From an uncultured Oscillospiraceae bacterium (GTDB lineage: Bacteria > Bacillota > Clostridia > Oscillospirales > Acutalibacteraceae): a DNA stretch of 29,872 nucleotides. Below, piece after piece: positions 1-7,617 of this stretch; positions within the stretch are counted from its first letter, which is position 1, and each line of letters begins with the position of its first letter. The stretch is from assembly GCA_905192745.1 (NCBI GenBank), contig CAJJLZ010000030.1, positions 1-29,872 of the forward strand. The letters run 5' to 3'. A program made the position numbers and the translations under genes. Under the pieces are notes generated by a model. It had not been told where the DNA came from. It saw only the letters and a program-made list of their open reading frames with translations, and did no database searches.

Positions 1-349
1 TATTGGCAACGGCGGGAAAATGCGTGAGCATTTTCGATCGCGCCGCCGGCAAACGTCAGCATAGATGCCGGTCGGGCGGCGTTGTGGTATATTAGCAAGG
101 GTGGGAAAATGCGTGAGCATTTTCGACCGCGCCGCCGGCAAACGCCAGCATAGATGCCGGTCGGGCGGCGTGTGGTATATTGGCAACGGCGGGAAAATGC
201 GTGAGCATTTTCGACCGCGCCGCCAGCAAACGCCAGCATAGATGCCGGATGGGCGGCGTTGTGGTATATTAGCAAGGGTGGGAAAATGCGTGAGCATTTT
301 CGACCGCGCCGCCGGCAAACGCCAGCATAGATGCCGGGCGGGCGGCGCG
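1..349. repeat. Four tandem copies of an 88-89 bp hairpin-rich repeat
   Basis: Units start at about 1, 90, 178 and 267. Each holds a perfect 8-bp inverted repeat GAAAATGC-GTGA-GCATTTTC, whose loop would be a GNRA tetraloop in RNA, then a GC-rich arm pair CGCCGCC/GGCGGCG enclosing smaller pairings. Copies 1 and 3 begin TATTGGCAACGGCGG, while 2 and 4 begin TATTAGCAAGGGTGG, so the array may have grown by doubling of a roughly 177-bp A+B unit. There are no unique spacers. The window starts inside or at the edge of the array, so copy number may be higher. No protein is evident. It could be an intergenic minisatellite, a REP-like element or a repeated structured RNA. Confidence 0.93.
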
Positions 350-527
350 ATAAAAACAACGGACTTTCACGGTTTTCCGTTCATAAAAACATGCCGGAGT
401 GATTGAGTTGCGCATGACAGGAGGAACGCCTTACGGGCGGTTCCTGTTTTGGCGTGGCTCTTTTTTTGTCCAAAATCCGGCGGATTTTTCGGTTGATTGA
501 CTATATAAAACCAGGGAGGTTTTTTCC
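350..527 (+). other. Intergenic leader region with a hairpin before the redox operon
   Basis: This gap holds no gene. A small hairpin ACGG-TTTT-CCGT lies at 369-380. A larger one pairs 422-430 with 436-445 (one bulged base), followed loosely by T residues at 447-450 and seven T at 461-467. It could be a weak terminator for something to the left or a leader structure of the downstream operon. The AT-rich TATATAAA at 502-509 is too close to the ribosome binding site at 514-519 to be a convincing promoter. I see no clear -35/-10 pair. Confidence 0.4.
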
Positions 528-2033
528 ATGCATCCATTCTCTTCTGCGCCCGTCCTGCCGCCGCTCTCCGGGGAGCTTTACGACGCGGCGATCATCGGCG
601 CGGGGATCACCGGCTGTGCGGCGGCGTTTGAGCTGTCCCGCACCACGGCCCGGATCGCCCTGCTGGACCGGGACGGAGATGTGGCCGCCGGGGCGACCCG
701 GGCCAACTCGGGCATCGTCCACGCGGGATACGACCCCCTTCCCGGTACCAAAATGGCCCGCTGCAACGTGGAGGGCAACGCCCTCATCCATCAATACGCC
801 GGGGAGCTCAACCTCCCCTTCCGCCCGGTCGGTTCGCTGGTGCTCGCCCTGTCGGAGGACGACCTCCCCACCCTGCGCACCCTGTACGAACGGGGAAAGG
901 CGAACGGCGTGCCGGGGCTCGCCCTGCTCTCGGCGGAGGAAACGCGGACAATGGAGCCCGCCCTCTCGCCGGAGGTCCGGGGCGCGCTGTTCGCCCCCAC
1001 GGCCGGGGTGATCGAGCCATGGGAAATGGCCCTCGCCTTTGCCGAGACAGCGGTGGTGAACGGGGTCGATTTTCTCCCCTTCTGCGGCGTGACCGCCATT
1101 GAGCGGCAGGACGGCGGATTTCTGCTGACCACTACCCGGGGAACCATCCGCGCCCGCCGGATAGTGAACGCCGCCGGGGCCCATGCCGACGAGGTGAACA
1201 ACCTCATCGCCCCGCCCCGGCTTCATATCCGCCCGAATAAAGGGCAATACTACCTGCTGGACAAATCGCAGGGCGGGGTGGTGGAACGGGTCATCTTCCA
1301 GTGCCCCTCCGCCGTCGGCAAAGGGGTGCTGGTTTCTCCCACCGCCCACGGCAACCTGATCGTCGGTCCGGACGCGGAAAACATCCCCGACCCCGACGAT
1401 ACGTCCACCACCGCCGAAGGGCTCGCCTTCGTGGCCGCGCAGGCCCGCCGCTCGGTCCCGGAGTTGTCCCTGCGGGACTCTATCCGGAATTTTTCCGGGG
1501 TGCGGGCCGTCTGCGAAGAGGAAGATTTTATTATCGAGGAATCCTCCGCCTGCCCGGGGCTGATTACCCTCGGCGGGATCAAATCCCCCGGCCTGACCAG
1601 CGCCCCCGCCGTCGCCAAGGCGTGCGTGGAGCTGCTGGAGCAAAGCGGTCTGCCGCTGTCTCCCCGGGCGGATTTCCGCCTGTGCCCCCGGCCGGTCCGC
1701 TTCCGCGACCTCGGGCCGGAGGGGCGGGCCGCCATGGCGCGGGAAAACCCGCTGTACGGCCGGATTATCTGCCGCTGTGAAACCATCACGGAAGGGGAGA
1801 TCGTGGACGCGGTCCACGCCCCCATCCCCGCCCGCTCGGTGGACGGCGTGAAACGCCGGACCGCCGCGGGAATGGGCCGGTGCCAGGGCGGCTTCTGCTC
1901 TCCCCGGGTAGCCGCCATCCTCGCGCGGGAATGGGGCGTGCCCCTCACCGCCATTGAACAGGATCACCCCGGTTCCCGTCTGCTGACGGGCCAGACCAAA
2001 GATCCGGCGAAAGGAGGCGACGACCGTGACTGA
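528..2033 (+). CDS. FAD-dependent oxidoreductase, GlpA-like, with C-terminal BFD-type [2Fe-2S] domain
   Basis: The 501-residue protein opens with a dinucleotide-binding GAGITG motif at residues 24-29 and continues as a DAO-superfamily flavoprotein of the kind annotated as glycerol-3-phosphate or L-2-hydroxyglutarate dehydrogenase. The C-terminus carries four cysteines, C415 and C417 (CRC) and C452 and C457 (CQGGFC), the pattern of a BFD-like [2Fe-2S] domain seen in anaerobic GlpA. ATG 528 follows GGGAGG (514-519) by eight bases. The stop overlaps the next gene. Known family members oxidise glycerol-3-phosphate or another 2-hydroxy compound and pass electrons through partner subunits. No glycerol kinase or facilitator is nearby, so the substrate is uncertain. 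Confidence 0.88.
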   Translation: MHPFSSAPVLPPLSGELYDAAIIGAGITGCAAAFELSRTTARIALLDRDGDVAAGATRANSGIVHAGYDPLPGTKMARCNVEGNALIHQYAGELNLPFRPVGSLVLALSEDDLPTLRTLYERGKANGVPGLALLSAEETRTMEPALSPEVRGALFAPTAGVIEPWEMALAFAETAVVNGVDFLPFCGVTAIERQDGGFLLTTTRGTIRARRIVNAAGAHADEVNNLIAPPRLHIRPNKGQYYLLDKSQGGVVERVIFQCPSAVGKGVLVSPTAHGNLIVGPDAENIPDPDDTSTTAEGLAFVAAQARRSVPELSLRDSIRNFSGVRAVCEEEDFIIEESSACPGLITLGGIKSPGLTSAPAVAKACVELLEQSGLPLSPRADFRLCPRPVRFRDLGPEGRAAMARENPLYGRIICRCETITEGEIVDAVHAPIPARSVDGVKRRTAAGMGRCQGGFCSPRVAAILAREWGVPLTAIEQDHPGSRLLTGQTKDPAKGGDDRD

Positions 2034-3390
2034 TCGGATCCATCCGGCAGCCCCAACCCATTCCGCAGCTCCGGCTCTTCCCATTCTCCGCACCGACCTT
2101 CTGGTGATCGGGGGCGGCCCGGCCGGCCTCGCCGCCGCGCTGGAAGCGCGGGAAAACGGTGCGGGCGGCGTTCTGATTCTGGAGCGGGACGCCGCCGCGG
2201 GCGGTATTCTGAACCAGTGCATCCACAACGGCTTCGGCCTGCACTATTTCAAAGAGGAGCTGACCGGCCCCGAATACGCCGGCCGTTTCCTCCGCCGGAC
2301 GGAAGAGACTCCCGGCATCGCGATAAAAACCGACACTATGGTGCTGGACCTTTCCTCCCATACTGAAAACGGGAAAACGACGGTCCGCGTTCAGGCGGTA
2401 AACCCGCAGGACGGCTACCTGCTGATCGAGGCCGGCGCGGCGGTGCTGGCGATGGGCTGCCGGGAACGCACCCGGGGCGCGATCGCCATTCCCGGCACCC
2501 GTCCCGCCGGAGTGTATACCGCCGGCTGTGCCCAGCGGTACATCAACATCGAAGGCGCCATGCCCGGCCGCCGGGCGGTGATCCTCGGCTCGGGGGATAT
2601 CGGGCTGATTATGGCCCGCCGCCTGACGCTGGAAGGAGCGGAGGTGCTCGCCTGCGTGGAGCTGATGCCCTATTCGGGCGGACTGCAGCGGAACATCACC
2701 CAATGTCTGGAGGATTTCGGCATCCCGCTCTATCTCTCCCACACCATCACCGATATCCGGGGCCGGGAACGGGTGGAACAGGTCACCGTCATGAAGGTGG
2801 ATGAAAACCGCCGTCCCATCCCCGGCACCGAAATGGTGTTCGACTGCGACACCGTGCTGCTGTCGGTCGGCCTGATCCCTGAAAACGAGCTGTCCCGCGG
2901 CGCGGGGGTGGCGATCGATCCCCGCACCAACGGCCCGCTGGTTGACGAAAGCATGCAGACCTCCCTGCCCGGGGTGTTTGCCTGCGGCAATGTCGTGCAC
3001 GTTCATGATCTGGTGGATTTCGTCACCATGGAAAGCGGCCGGGCCGGAAAAGCCGCCGCCCGCTTCCTGTCGGAGACTCCGGCGGAGGAAGCGGCCCTGT
3101 CCCTCCAAAACGGGGAGAACGTCTCCTACACGGTGCCCCAGTCGGTACATCCCGGCCGGGTGGAAAAAACCTGCGAGGTCTTCTTCCGGGTGCGGCGGGT
3201 GATGGAAAAAGCGGCCGTCACCGTCTCCGCCGGCGGAGAAGTCCTGTATAAAAAGGTCCGGGACCACATGGCCCCGGGAGAAATGGAGCGGCTGATCCTT
3301 CCGGCAACGCTCTTTGCCAAAGCAAAGGGTCCGCTGCGGATCGACGCGGTTCCATGCGATGAAAGCGAAAAGGAGGGCGCCGGCGTATGA
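2026..3390 (+). CDS. FAD/NAD(P)-binding oxidoreductase, GlpB/HcnB-like partner subunit
   Basis: This 454-residue protein has two Rossmann motifs. The first is GGGPAG at residues 29-34 (FAD), and the second is near residues 186-195 (ILGSGDIGL, pyridine nucleotide), as in the pyridine nucleotide-disulphide oxidoreductase superfamily. No redox CxxC or CxxxxC disulphide is evident, so it is probably an electron-transfer subunit. The start is GTG 2026, eight bases after AAAGGAGG (2010-2017), and it overlaps the preceding stop by eight bases, indicating translational coupling. The neighbours on both sides make the common Firmicutes trio of GlpA-like, GlpB-like and DUF1667 proteins, inferred to work as one dehydrogenase complex. 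The natural electron acceptor is not shown by the sequence. Confidence 0.85.
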   Translation: MTDRIHPAAPTHSAAPALPILRTDLLVIGGGPAGLAAALEARENGAGGVLILERDAAAGGILNQCIHNGFGLHYFKEELTGPEYAGRFLRRTEETPGIAIKTDTMVLDLSSHTENGKTTVRVQAVNPQDGYLLIEAGAAVLAMGCRERTRGAIAIPGTRPAGVYTAGCAQRYINIEGAMPGRRAVILGSGDIGLIMARRLTLEGAEVLACVELMPYSGGLQRNITQCLEDFGIPLYLSHTITDIRGRERVEQVTVMKVDENRRPIPGTEMVFDCDTVLLSVGLIPENELSRGAGVAIDPRTNGPLVDESMQTSLPGVFACGNVVHVHDLVDFVTMESGRAGKAAARFLSETPAEEAALSLQNGENVSYTVPQSVHPGRVEKTCEVFFRVRRVMEKAAVTVSAGGEVLYKKVRDHMAPGEMERLILPATLFAKAKGPLRIDAVPCDESEKEGAGV

Positions 3391-3773
3391 GCTCCCTGAA
3401 AAAGAATCTGGTCTGCATCGTCTGCCCCCGCGGCTGCCGTCTGACCCTGACCCTGCCGGAGGACGGGCTTTCCGCCCCTGAGACGATCGGGGTAGAGGGG
3501 AACGGCTGTCCCCGGGGCGCGGAGTACGCCCGGCAGGAGCTGACCGCCCCCCGCCGGGTACTAACCAGCACCGTGCGGCTCTCCGGCGGCGCTTTTCCCC
3601 GTCTGCCGGTCAAAACCAGCCGTTCGGTGCCGAAGAACACCCTGCGGGCGCTGATGCGGCTGCTGGACGGGGTGGAAGCCTCCGCTCCCGTCCATACCGG
3701 GGACGTGCTGATAAAGGACGCGCTGGGCACCGGCGCGGATATCGTCGCCACCCGGGACGCCGAATCTCTCTGA
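3387..3773 (+). CDS. DUF1667 domain protein, cysteine-rich third subunit
   Basis: This small 128-residue protein is full length for the family. The N-terminus has CIVCPRGC followed about 30 residues later by NGCPRG, giving four closely conserved cysteines that could bind a metal or iron-sulphur centre. The rest has no membrane segment. Its ATG overlaps the previous TGA in an ATGA tetramer, so it is coupled to the GlpB-like gene. DUF1667 proteins are regularly encoded directly after this pair of flavoproteins. The function as an electron-transfer or assembly subunit is inference from that linkage and the cysteines. A strong terminator follows at 3824-3862. Confidence 0.88.
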   Translation: MSSLKKNLVCIVCPRGCRLTLTLPEDGLSAPETIGVEGNGCPRGAEYARQELTAPRRVLTSTVRLSGGAFPRLPVKTSRSVPKNTLRALMRLLDGVEASAPVHTGDVLIKDALGTGADIVATRDAESL

Positions 3774-3823
3774 ACCGCAGCGCGGCCGAAAGGAGCGAAA
3801 TCCCGGAACCCCGGAACAACCGG

Positions 3824-3870
3824 AAAAGCGCTTGCGGGCCTGTATCGCCCGCAAGCGCTTTTGATCTCTT
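3824..3870. terminator. Strong, probably bidirectional intrinsic terminator
   Basis: A perfect 16-bp stem (3824-3839 with 3847-3862) has a 7-nt loop. Its ends are four A on the left and four T on the right, then TTTTT at 3869-3873. It lies between the end of the redox operon (+) and the end of the membrane protein gene (-), so it can serve both convergent transcripts. Confidence 0.92.
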
Positions 3871-3876
3871 TTTGTC

Positions 3877-4671
3877 TTATTTCCCGGTTCCGTTTCCGGC
3901 TTTCTGAACCGCGGAATTCCCGGAACCGGCCGCCTCTTGCGCCTTTTGGGCCTCTTGCGTATCCGGCTCATCCTGCGGTTCCTGCTTCGTCTCCGGCCCC
4001 TCTCCGTAATTCGCACGGTAAAACTCCTCTGCCGGGCGCATCAGGAGAAAACGGCGGCGGCCTTTCAGATGCAGCCAGATCACCGCCGCCATAAACAGCC
4101 CGCCCACAAGGCAGATCATCATATCCTCCATGGTGTCGGCCACGCCGGTCGCGGCGACATTCTGGGAATCGTTCCCGGTGAGAAGGTCGGCGACAAACTC
4201 AAAAATCTCCCACAGCACCGCAACAAAGCCGGAGAAGAAAAAAGCGTAGCCGGCGGCGGAAAGCGCGTTCTTCTCCATCGGCGCGCGCTTATCCTCCCGC
4301 GTCATCCAGTACAGGCAAAGCCCTACCAGCGCAAATACCGCCCCGCTCAGGCAATGAACCGCCAGATCGTACCACCAGACATAGCTGTACAGCCCAAGCG
4401 CCACCCCAAGGTGAAAGGCGAGGAAGATAAAAATAATCAGCGTCGCATCCATCAGCGGCGCGATTTTCAGACGGCCTATTTTACGGACCAAAGGGAAAGC
4501 CAGCAGAAAAAACGCGGCTGCGAGACCGCCGAGCCCCCGCGCGGCCGGGCCGTGCGAAAGCAGCACATACCCGCCGGTCACCACGCAGGAAACGAGGTAT
4601 GCCAGCACCGTTCCCAGCAAAAATTTCCCAAACCGCTGATTTTTTACCCGCTGAAGCCAGGATTCTTTCAT
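3877..4671 (-). CDS. Polytopic membrane protein, DUF2238/YjdF-like
   Basis: The 264-residue protein has about five or six hydrophobic segments in its first 200 residues. Between them lie conserved-looking polar motifs: YDLAVH, WEIFEFVADLL and DTMEDM. These acidic and histidine positions in or near the membrane resemble the DUF2238 (YjdF) family, whose function is unknown. The last 50 residues are hydrophilic and rich in Q, E and A, a probable disordered cytoplasmic tail. The start at 4671 is chosen because GGAG lies six bases upstream. The frame stays open further upstream but the added residues look unlike a protein start. It stands alone, divergent from the mannosidase gene. Family assignment is by pattern only. 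Confidence 0.78.
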   Translation of the reverse strand: MKESWLQRVKNQRFGKFLLGTVLAYLVSCVVTGGYVLLSHGPAARGLGGLAAAFFLLAFPLVRKIGRLKIAPLMDATLIIFIFLAFHLGVALGLYSYVWWYDLAVHCLSGAVFALVGLCLYWMTREDKRAPMEKNALSAAGYAFFFSGFVAVLWEIFEFVADLLTGNDSQNVAATGVADTMEDMMICLVGGLFMAAVIWLHLKGRRRFLLMRPAEEFYRANYGEGPETKQEPQDEPDTQEAQKAQEAAGSGNSAVQKAGNGTGK

Positions 4672-4749
4672 GGCAATCTCCATTCTTTTACGCGGACCAT
4701 CGTCGTTATTCCGCCATATTGTCTGTTCGCCGCGTTTTTCATCCACGAC

Positions 4750-4758
4750 ATCATAGCA
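4750..4758 (-). promoter_or_regulatory. Possible extended -10 promoter for the membrane protein gene
   Basis: Read on the minus strand this is TGC-TATGAT, an extended -10 element about 80 bases before the start codon. The -35 region has no good match, so the call rests on the TGn extension and the -10. Confidence 0.4.
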
Positions 4759-4804
4759 TATTTTTCGGGGAAAGTACATACCGGACGGACGGGCGTCCGC
4801 CGCT

Positions 4805-4818
4805 GCGAAAACGTTTGC
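4805..4818. promoter_or_regulatory. Possible LacI-family or cre-like operator
   Basis: GCGAAAACGTTTGC has an AAACGTTT palindromic core around CG, the usual centre of LacI-family operators. It matches the CcpA cre consensus only partly. It overlaps the -35 element of the mannosidase promoter, where binding would repress. No LacI gene is in the window. Confidence 0.3.
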
Positions 4819-4843
4819 ATTCTCCGGTAAAGGCCGGTATACT
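4815..4843 (+). promoter_or_regulatory. Sigma-A-like promoter for the alpha-mannosidase
   Basis: TTGCAT (4815-4820) and TATACT (4838-4843) are separated by 17 bp. The expected transcript start is near 4850, leaving a leader of roughly 28 bases with GGGAG at 4866-4870. Confidence 0.7.
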
Positions 4844-4877
4844 GAAAAGATGAAACGACGAAAACGGGAGTGATCGC

Positions 4878-7352
4878 ATGGTTCCGCCCATTTACCTGAT
4901 CGGCAACGCCCACATCGACCCTGTCTGGCTCTGGAAGCGGAGCGAAGGACTTTCCGAAATCAAATCCACCTTCCGCTCCGCCCTCGACCGGATGGAGGAA
5001 TTTCCCGACTATATCTTTACCTGCGCGTGCGCCTCCTATTACCGCTGGATCGAAGCGGTGGACCCCGGCATGTTTGAGGAAATCCGCCGCCGGGTAAAAG
5101 AGGGACGGTGGAGCATCGTGGGAGGAATGTGGGTGCAGCCGGACTGCAACCTTCCCGCCGGTGAGGCGTTCGCGCGCCACATCCTGTATTCCCAGCGGTA
5201 TTTCCGGGAAAAATTCGGCGTGACCGCCACGGTAGGGTATAACGTGGATTCCTTTGGGCACAACGGGATGCTCCCCCAGCTTCTGCGAAAGGGCGGAATG
5301 GACAGCTATGCCTTCACCCGCCCGGGCGCGGAGGAAAAGCCCGGCCTGCCCAACCTGTTTCTCTGGGAATCCCCGGACGGAAGCCGGGTAACCGCCTTCC
5401 GCACCGTGTTCGGCTATAACCACAGCTACAACGGCTGCCCGGACAACGGGAAGGCGCCCTGCCTCGCCAAACTGGACGTGATCCGGCGGATGGCGGAGGA
5501 GCAGGATCTTCCCTTTCAGCACTATTATGGAGTAGGAAACCACGGGGGCGGACCAAGCATCCGGGAGCTGACCCTGCTCACCAAAGCCTGTGCGGAGGAC
5601 GGGGCGCTCCGCTTCGCCTCCGTCCGGCAGTATTTCGACGACGCGGCGGCGGCGGGACTGACCGGCCGGCTGCCGGTGGTGCGGGACGACCTCCAGCATC
5701 ACGCCAGCGGCTGTTACGCGGCTCACTCCTCTCTCAAGGCCGCCAACCGGCGGACCGAAAACGCTCTGCTCGCGGCGGAACTGTACGACGCCCTCGCCGC
5801 CGCTCTCCTGTCCTTTCCCCCGCAGCGGGAAGCGCTGAAGGGGGCGTGGGAAAAGGCCCTGTTCAATCAATTTCACGACGTTCTCGCCGGATGCTGCCTG
5901 CGGGAGGCGTGCGACGAGGCCCTGGATTCGTTCGCCGCCGCCCGGGACGCGGCGAACGATACGGCCGCGCTGGCTGTCCAGCGGCTTTCCTGGAATATCC
6001 GCACCACCGACATTCTCGACCGCTCCCCCTGTCAGAAAAACGGCTGGAAGCTGTGGGAAAAGGAAGGGAAAGGCGCGCCTTATGTGGTGTTCAATCCCCA
6101 CTCCTTCCCCGTCTCTCTTCCCCTGACCGTCAACCTGACCAACACCGGCGTGACCGACGAGCAGGGACGTCCCCTCCCCGTTCAAACCATCCGCGGCCCC
6201 CAGACCAACGGAGAGGACCTTTTTAACATGCTGTTTACGGCGGAGCTTCCCGCCTTCGGCTACGCGACTTATTACCTCTATCAGGACCATCTCTTCGACC
6301 TGCCGGCGGCCGAGCCGGCCGCAGCGGCCGGGGAAAACTATCTGGAAAACACGCGGCTGCGGGTGGAATTCGACCCGGCTTCCGGCGGCATCGTCCGGTT
6401 CACCGACAAGGCGGCGGGGAGGGAGCTGGCGGCGGGTCCGATGGCCCGGGCGCTGGTGATGGACGACGCGGACTCCGACACTTGGGCGCATGGGGTTTTC
6501 ACCTTTGACAACGAGGCCGGCACGTTCGGCGAAGCGGAACTCCGGGTGCTGGAAAACGGGCCGGTCCGCGCCGCCCTGCGGGTGGTCAGCCGGTACGGCT
6601 CCTCCACCCTGACGCAGGATTTCTCTCTTTCCGCCGGACGGGCGGCGCTGGACGTGCGCTGCCGTCTGGATTGGCACGAGCCGCTGAAAATCGTGAAGCT
6701 CTCCTTCCCGGTGCAAGCGGAGGCGCCCCGCGCCGCTTATTCCCTCCCCTTCGGCTTCCTCACCAAAGAAGCAAACGGGGAGGAAGAGCCTTCCCATGAA
6801 TGGACCGGGCTTTACGGCCGGGACGGGGCGGGGCTCGCCCTGCTGAACGACGGAAAATACAGCTTCTGCGCCAAGGAGAACGATCTGCGGATGATCGTCG
6901 CCCGCAGCGCGGTCTACGCCGATCATTTCGGGAAGCGGGACGATCGGGTGGAATACATGGACCTCGGGGAGCAGTTCTTCCGCTACGCCCTGATTCCTTA
7001 TTCGCAGGATGATCCCTCCGCCGTGGTGCGGGAGGCCGCCCTGCTGAACCGGCCCCCGGAAGCGGTCATGGAAACCCATCACGGCGGCACCCTTCCCCCA
7101 ATGTACGAGGGAATCCGGCTGTCGGCGGACAACGTGCTCGCCGCCGCGCTGAAAACCGCGGAGGACGGGGACGGATTCGTCCTCCGTCTCGTGGAAACGG
7201 CGGGGAAAGCCGTTGACTGCGACGTGGATCTTCCCCCGCTGGGGCGGCGGTTCACCGTCTCCCTCCGCCCTCAGGAAATTAAAACCCTCCGCCTGTCCGC
7301 CGGTGGCGGGGAACCGCGGGAAACACTGCTGACCGAATGGCCGGAAACATAA
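4878..7352 (+). CDS. Alpha-mannosidase, glycoside hydrolase family 38
   Basis: This 824-residue enzyme starts almost directly with the GH38 catalytic domain. It has NAHIDPVW (H12 and D14, zinc ligands), NVDSFGH with D124 as the expected nucleophile and zinc ligand, and FHDVLAG with H333 as a further ligand. The C-terminal half is beta-rich, as in the family. There is no signal peptide or membrane segment, so it should act in the cytoplasm on an imported mannosyl oligosaccharide or mannosyl derivative. The exact substrate cannot be read from sequence, and no PTS or sugar ABC genes are adjacent. ATG 4878 follows GGGAG by seven bases and its own promoter. Length fits bacterial GH38 enzymes of roughly 800-1000 residues. 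Confidence 0.93.
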   Translation: MVPPIYLIGNAHIDPVWLWKRSEGLSEIKSTFRSALDRMEEFPDYIFTCACASYYRWIEAVDPGMFEEIRRRVKEGRWSIVGGMWVQPDCNLPAGEAFARHILYSQRYFREKFGVTATVGYNVDSFGHNGMLPQLLRKGGMDSYAFTRPGAEEKPGLPNLFLWESPDGSRVTAFRTVFGYNHSYNGCPDNGKAPCLAKLDVIRRMAEEQDLPFQHYYGVGNHGGGPSIRELTLLTKACAEDGALRFASVRQYFDDAAAAGLTGRLPVVRDDLQHHASGCYAAHSSLKAANRRTENALLAAELYDALAAALLSFPPQREALKGAWEKALFNQFHDVLAGCCLREACDEALDSFAAARDAANDTAALAVQRLSWNIRTTDILDRSPCQKNGWKLWEKEGKGAPYVVFNPHSFPVSLPLTVNLTNTGVTDEQGRPLPVQTIRGPQTNGEDLFNMLFTAELPAFGYATYYLYQDHLFDLPAAEPAAAAGENYLENTRLRVEFDPASGGIVRFTDKAAGRELAAGPMARALVMDDADSDTWAHGVFTFDNEAGTFGEAELRVLENGPVRAALRVVSRYGSSTLTQDFSLSAGRAALDVRCRLDWHEPLKIVKLSFPVQAEAPRAAYSLPFGFLTKEANGEEEPSHEWTGLYGRDGAGLALLNDGKYSFCAKENDLRMIVARSAVYADHFGKRDDRVEYMDLGEQFFRYALIPYSQDDPSAVVREAALLNRPPEAVMETHHGGTLPPMYEGIRLSADNVLAAALKTAEDGDGFVLRLVETAGKAVDCDVDLPPLGRRFTVSLRPQEIKTLRLSAGGGEPRETLLTEWPET

Positions 7353-7461
7353 CCCGCCGCCCTTTCCTCCCCCGGCTCGTCGGCCGGAAAGCGTGAGATT
7401 CTCCGCATTTACTCCCTTTCCTTCCTTTACGCAATTCCCATGATTTCCTCCTTCCGTGGAC

Positions 7462-7490
7462 TTGATTCCCCGGCGGAAAGATGCCATAAT
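7462..7490 (+). promoter_or_regulatory. Sigma-A-like promoter for the GH13 gene
   Basis: TTGATT (7462-7467) and CATAAT (7485-7490) are 17 bp apart. Transcription would start near 7497, giving a leader of about 120 nt. The rest of the 7353-7617 gap holds no gene. Confidence 0.65.
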
Positions 7491-7507
7491 AACATAATAA
7501 CAGAAAA

Positions 7508-7520
7508 GAACGGTCCGTTC
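7508..7520. promoter_or_regulatory. Perfect 13-bp dyad, possible operator
   Basis: GAACGG-T-CCGTTC is a perfect inverted repeat about 10-20 bases downstream of the predicted transcript start of the GH13 gene. The position suits a repressor roadblock. No cognate regulator is identified. Confidence 0.35.
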
Positions 7521-7617
7521 CGGGGAACCGCCGTTTCCTCCCGTGCTTTCCCCGGCCGCATTTCGCGGCTCGAAGCCCCCGCCCGTCCTGCCGATAAACC
7601 ATAAAGGAGCCTCCGTG

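Noticed and set aside
1..349. CRISPR array
   Set aside because: The units are 88-89 bp tandem copies joined head to tail. There are no short identical repeats separated by unique spacers, and no cas genes are present.
502..509. TATATAAA as a promoter for the redox operon
   Set aside because: Transcription would start inside the ribosome binding site, and no -35 lies at the right distance.
4668..7487. 939-codon minus-strand frame opposite the mannosidase
   Set aside because: It is an antisense frame of a clear GH38 gene, with no domain and composition skewed to G, R and P. The same reasoning removes similar frames opposite iorA, paaK and the oxidoreductases.
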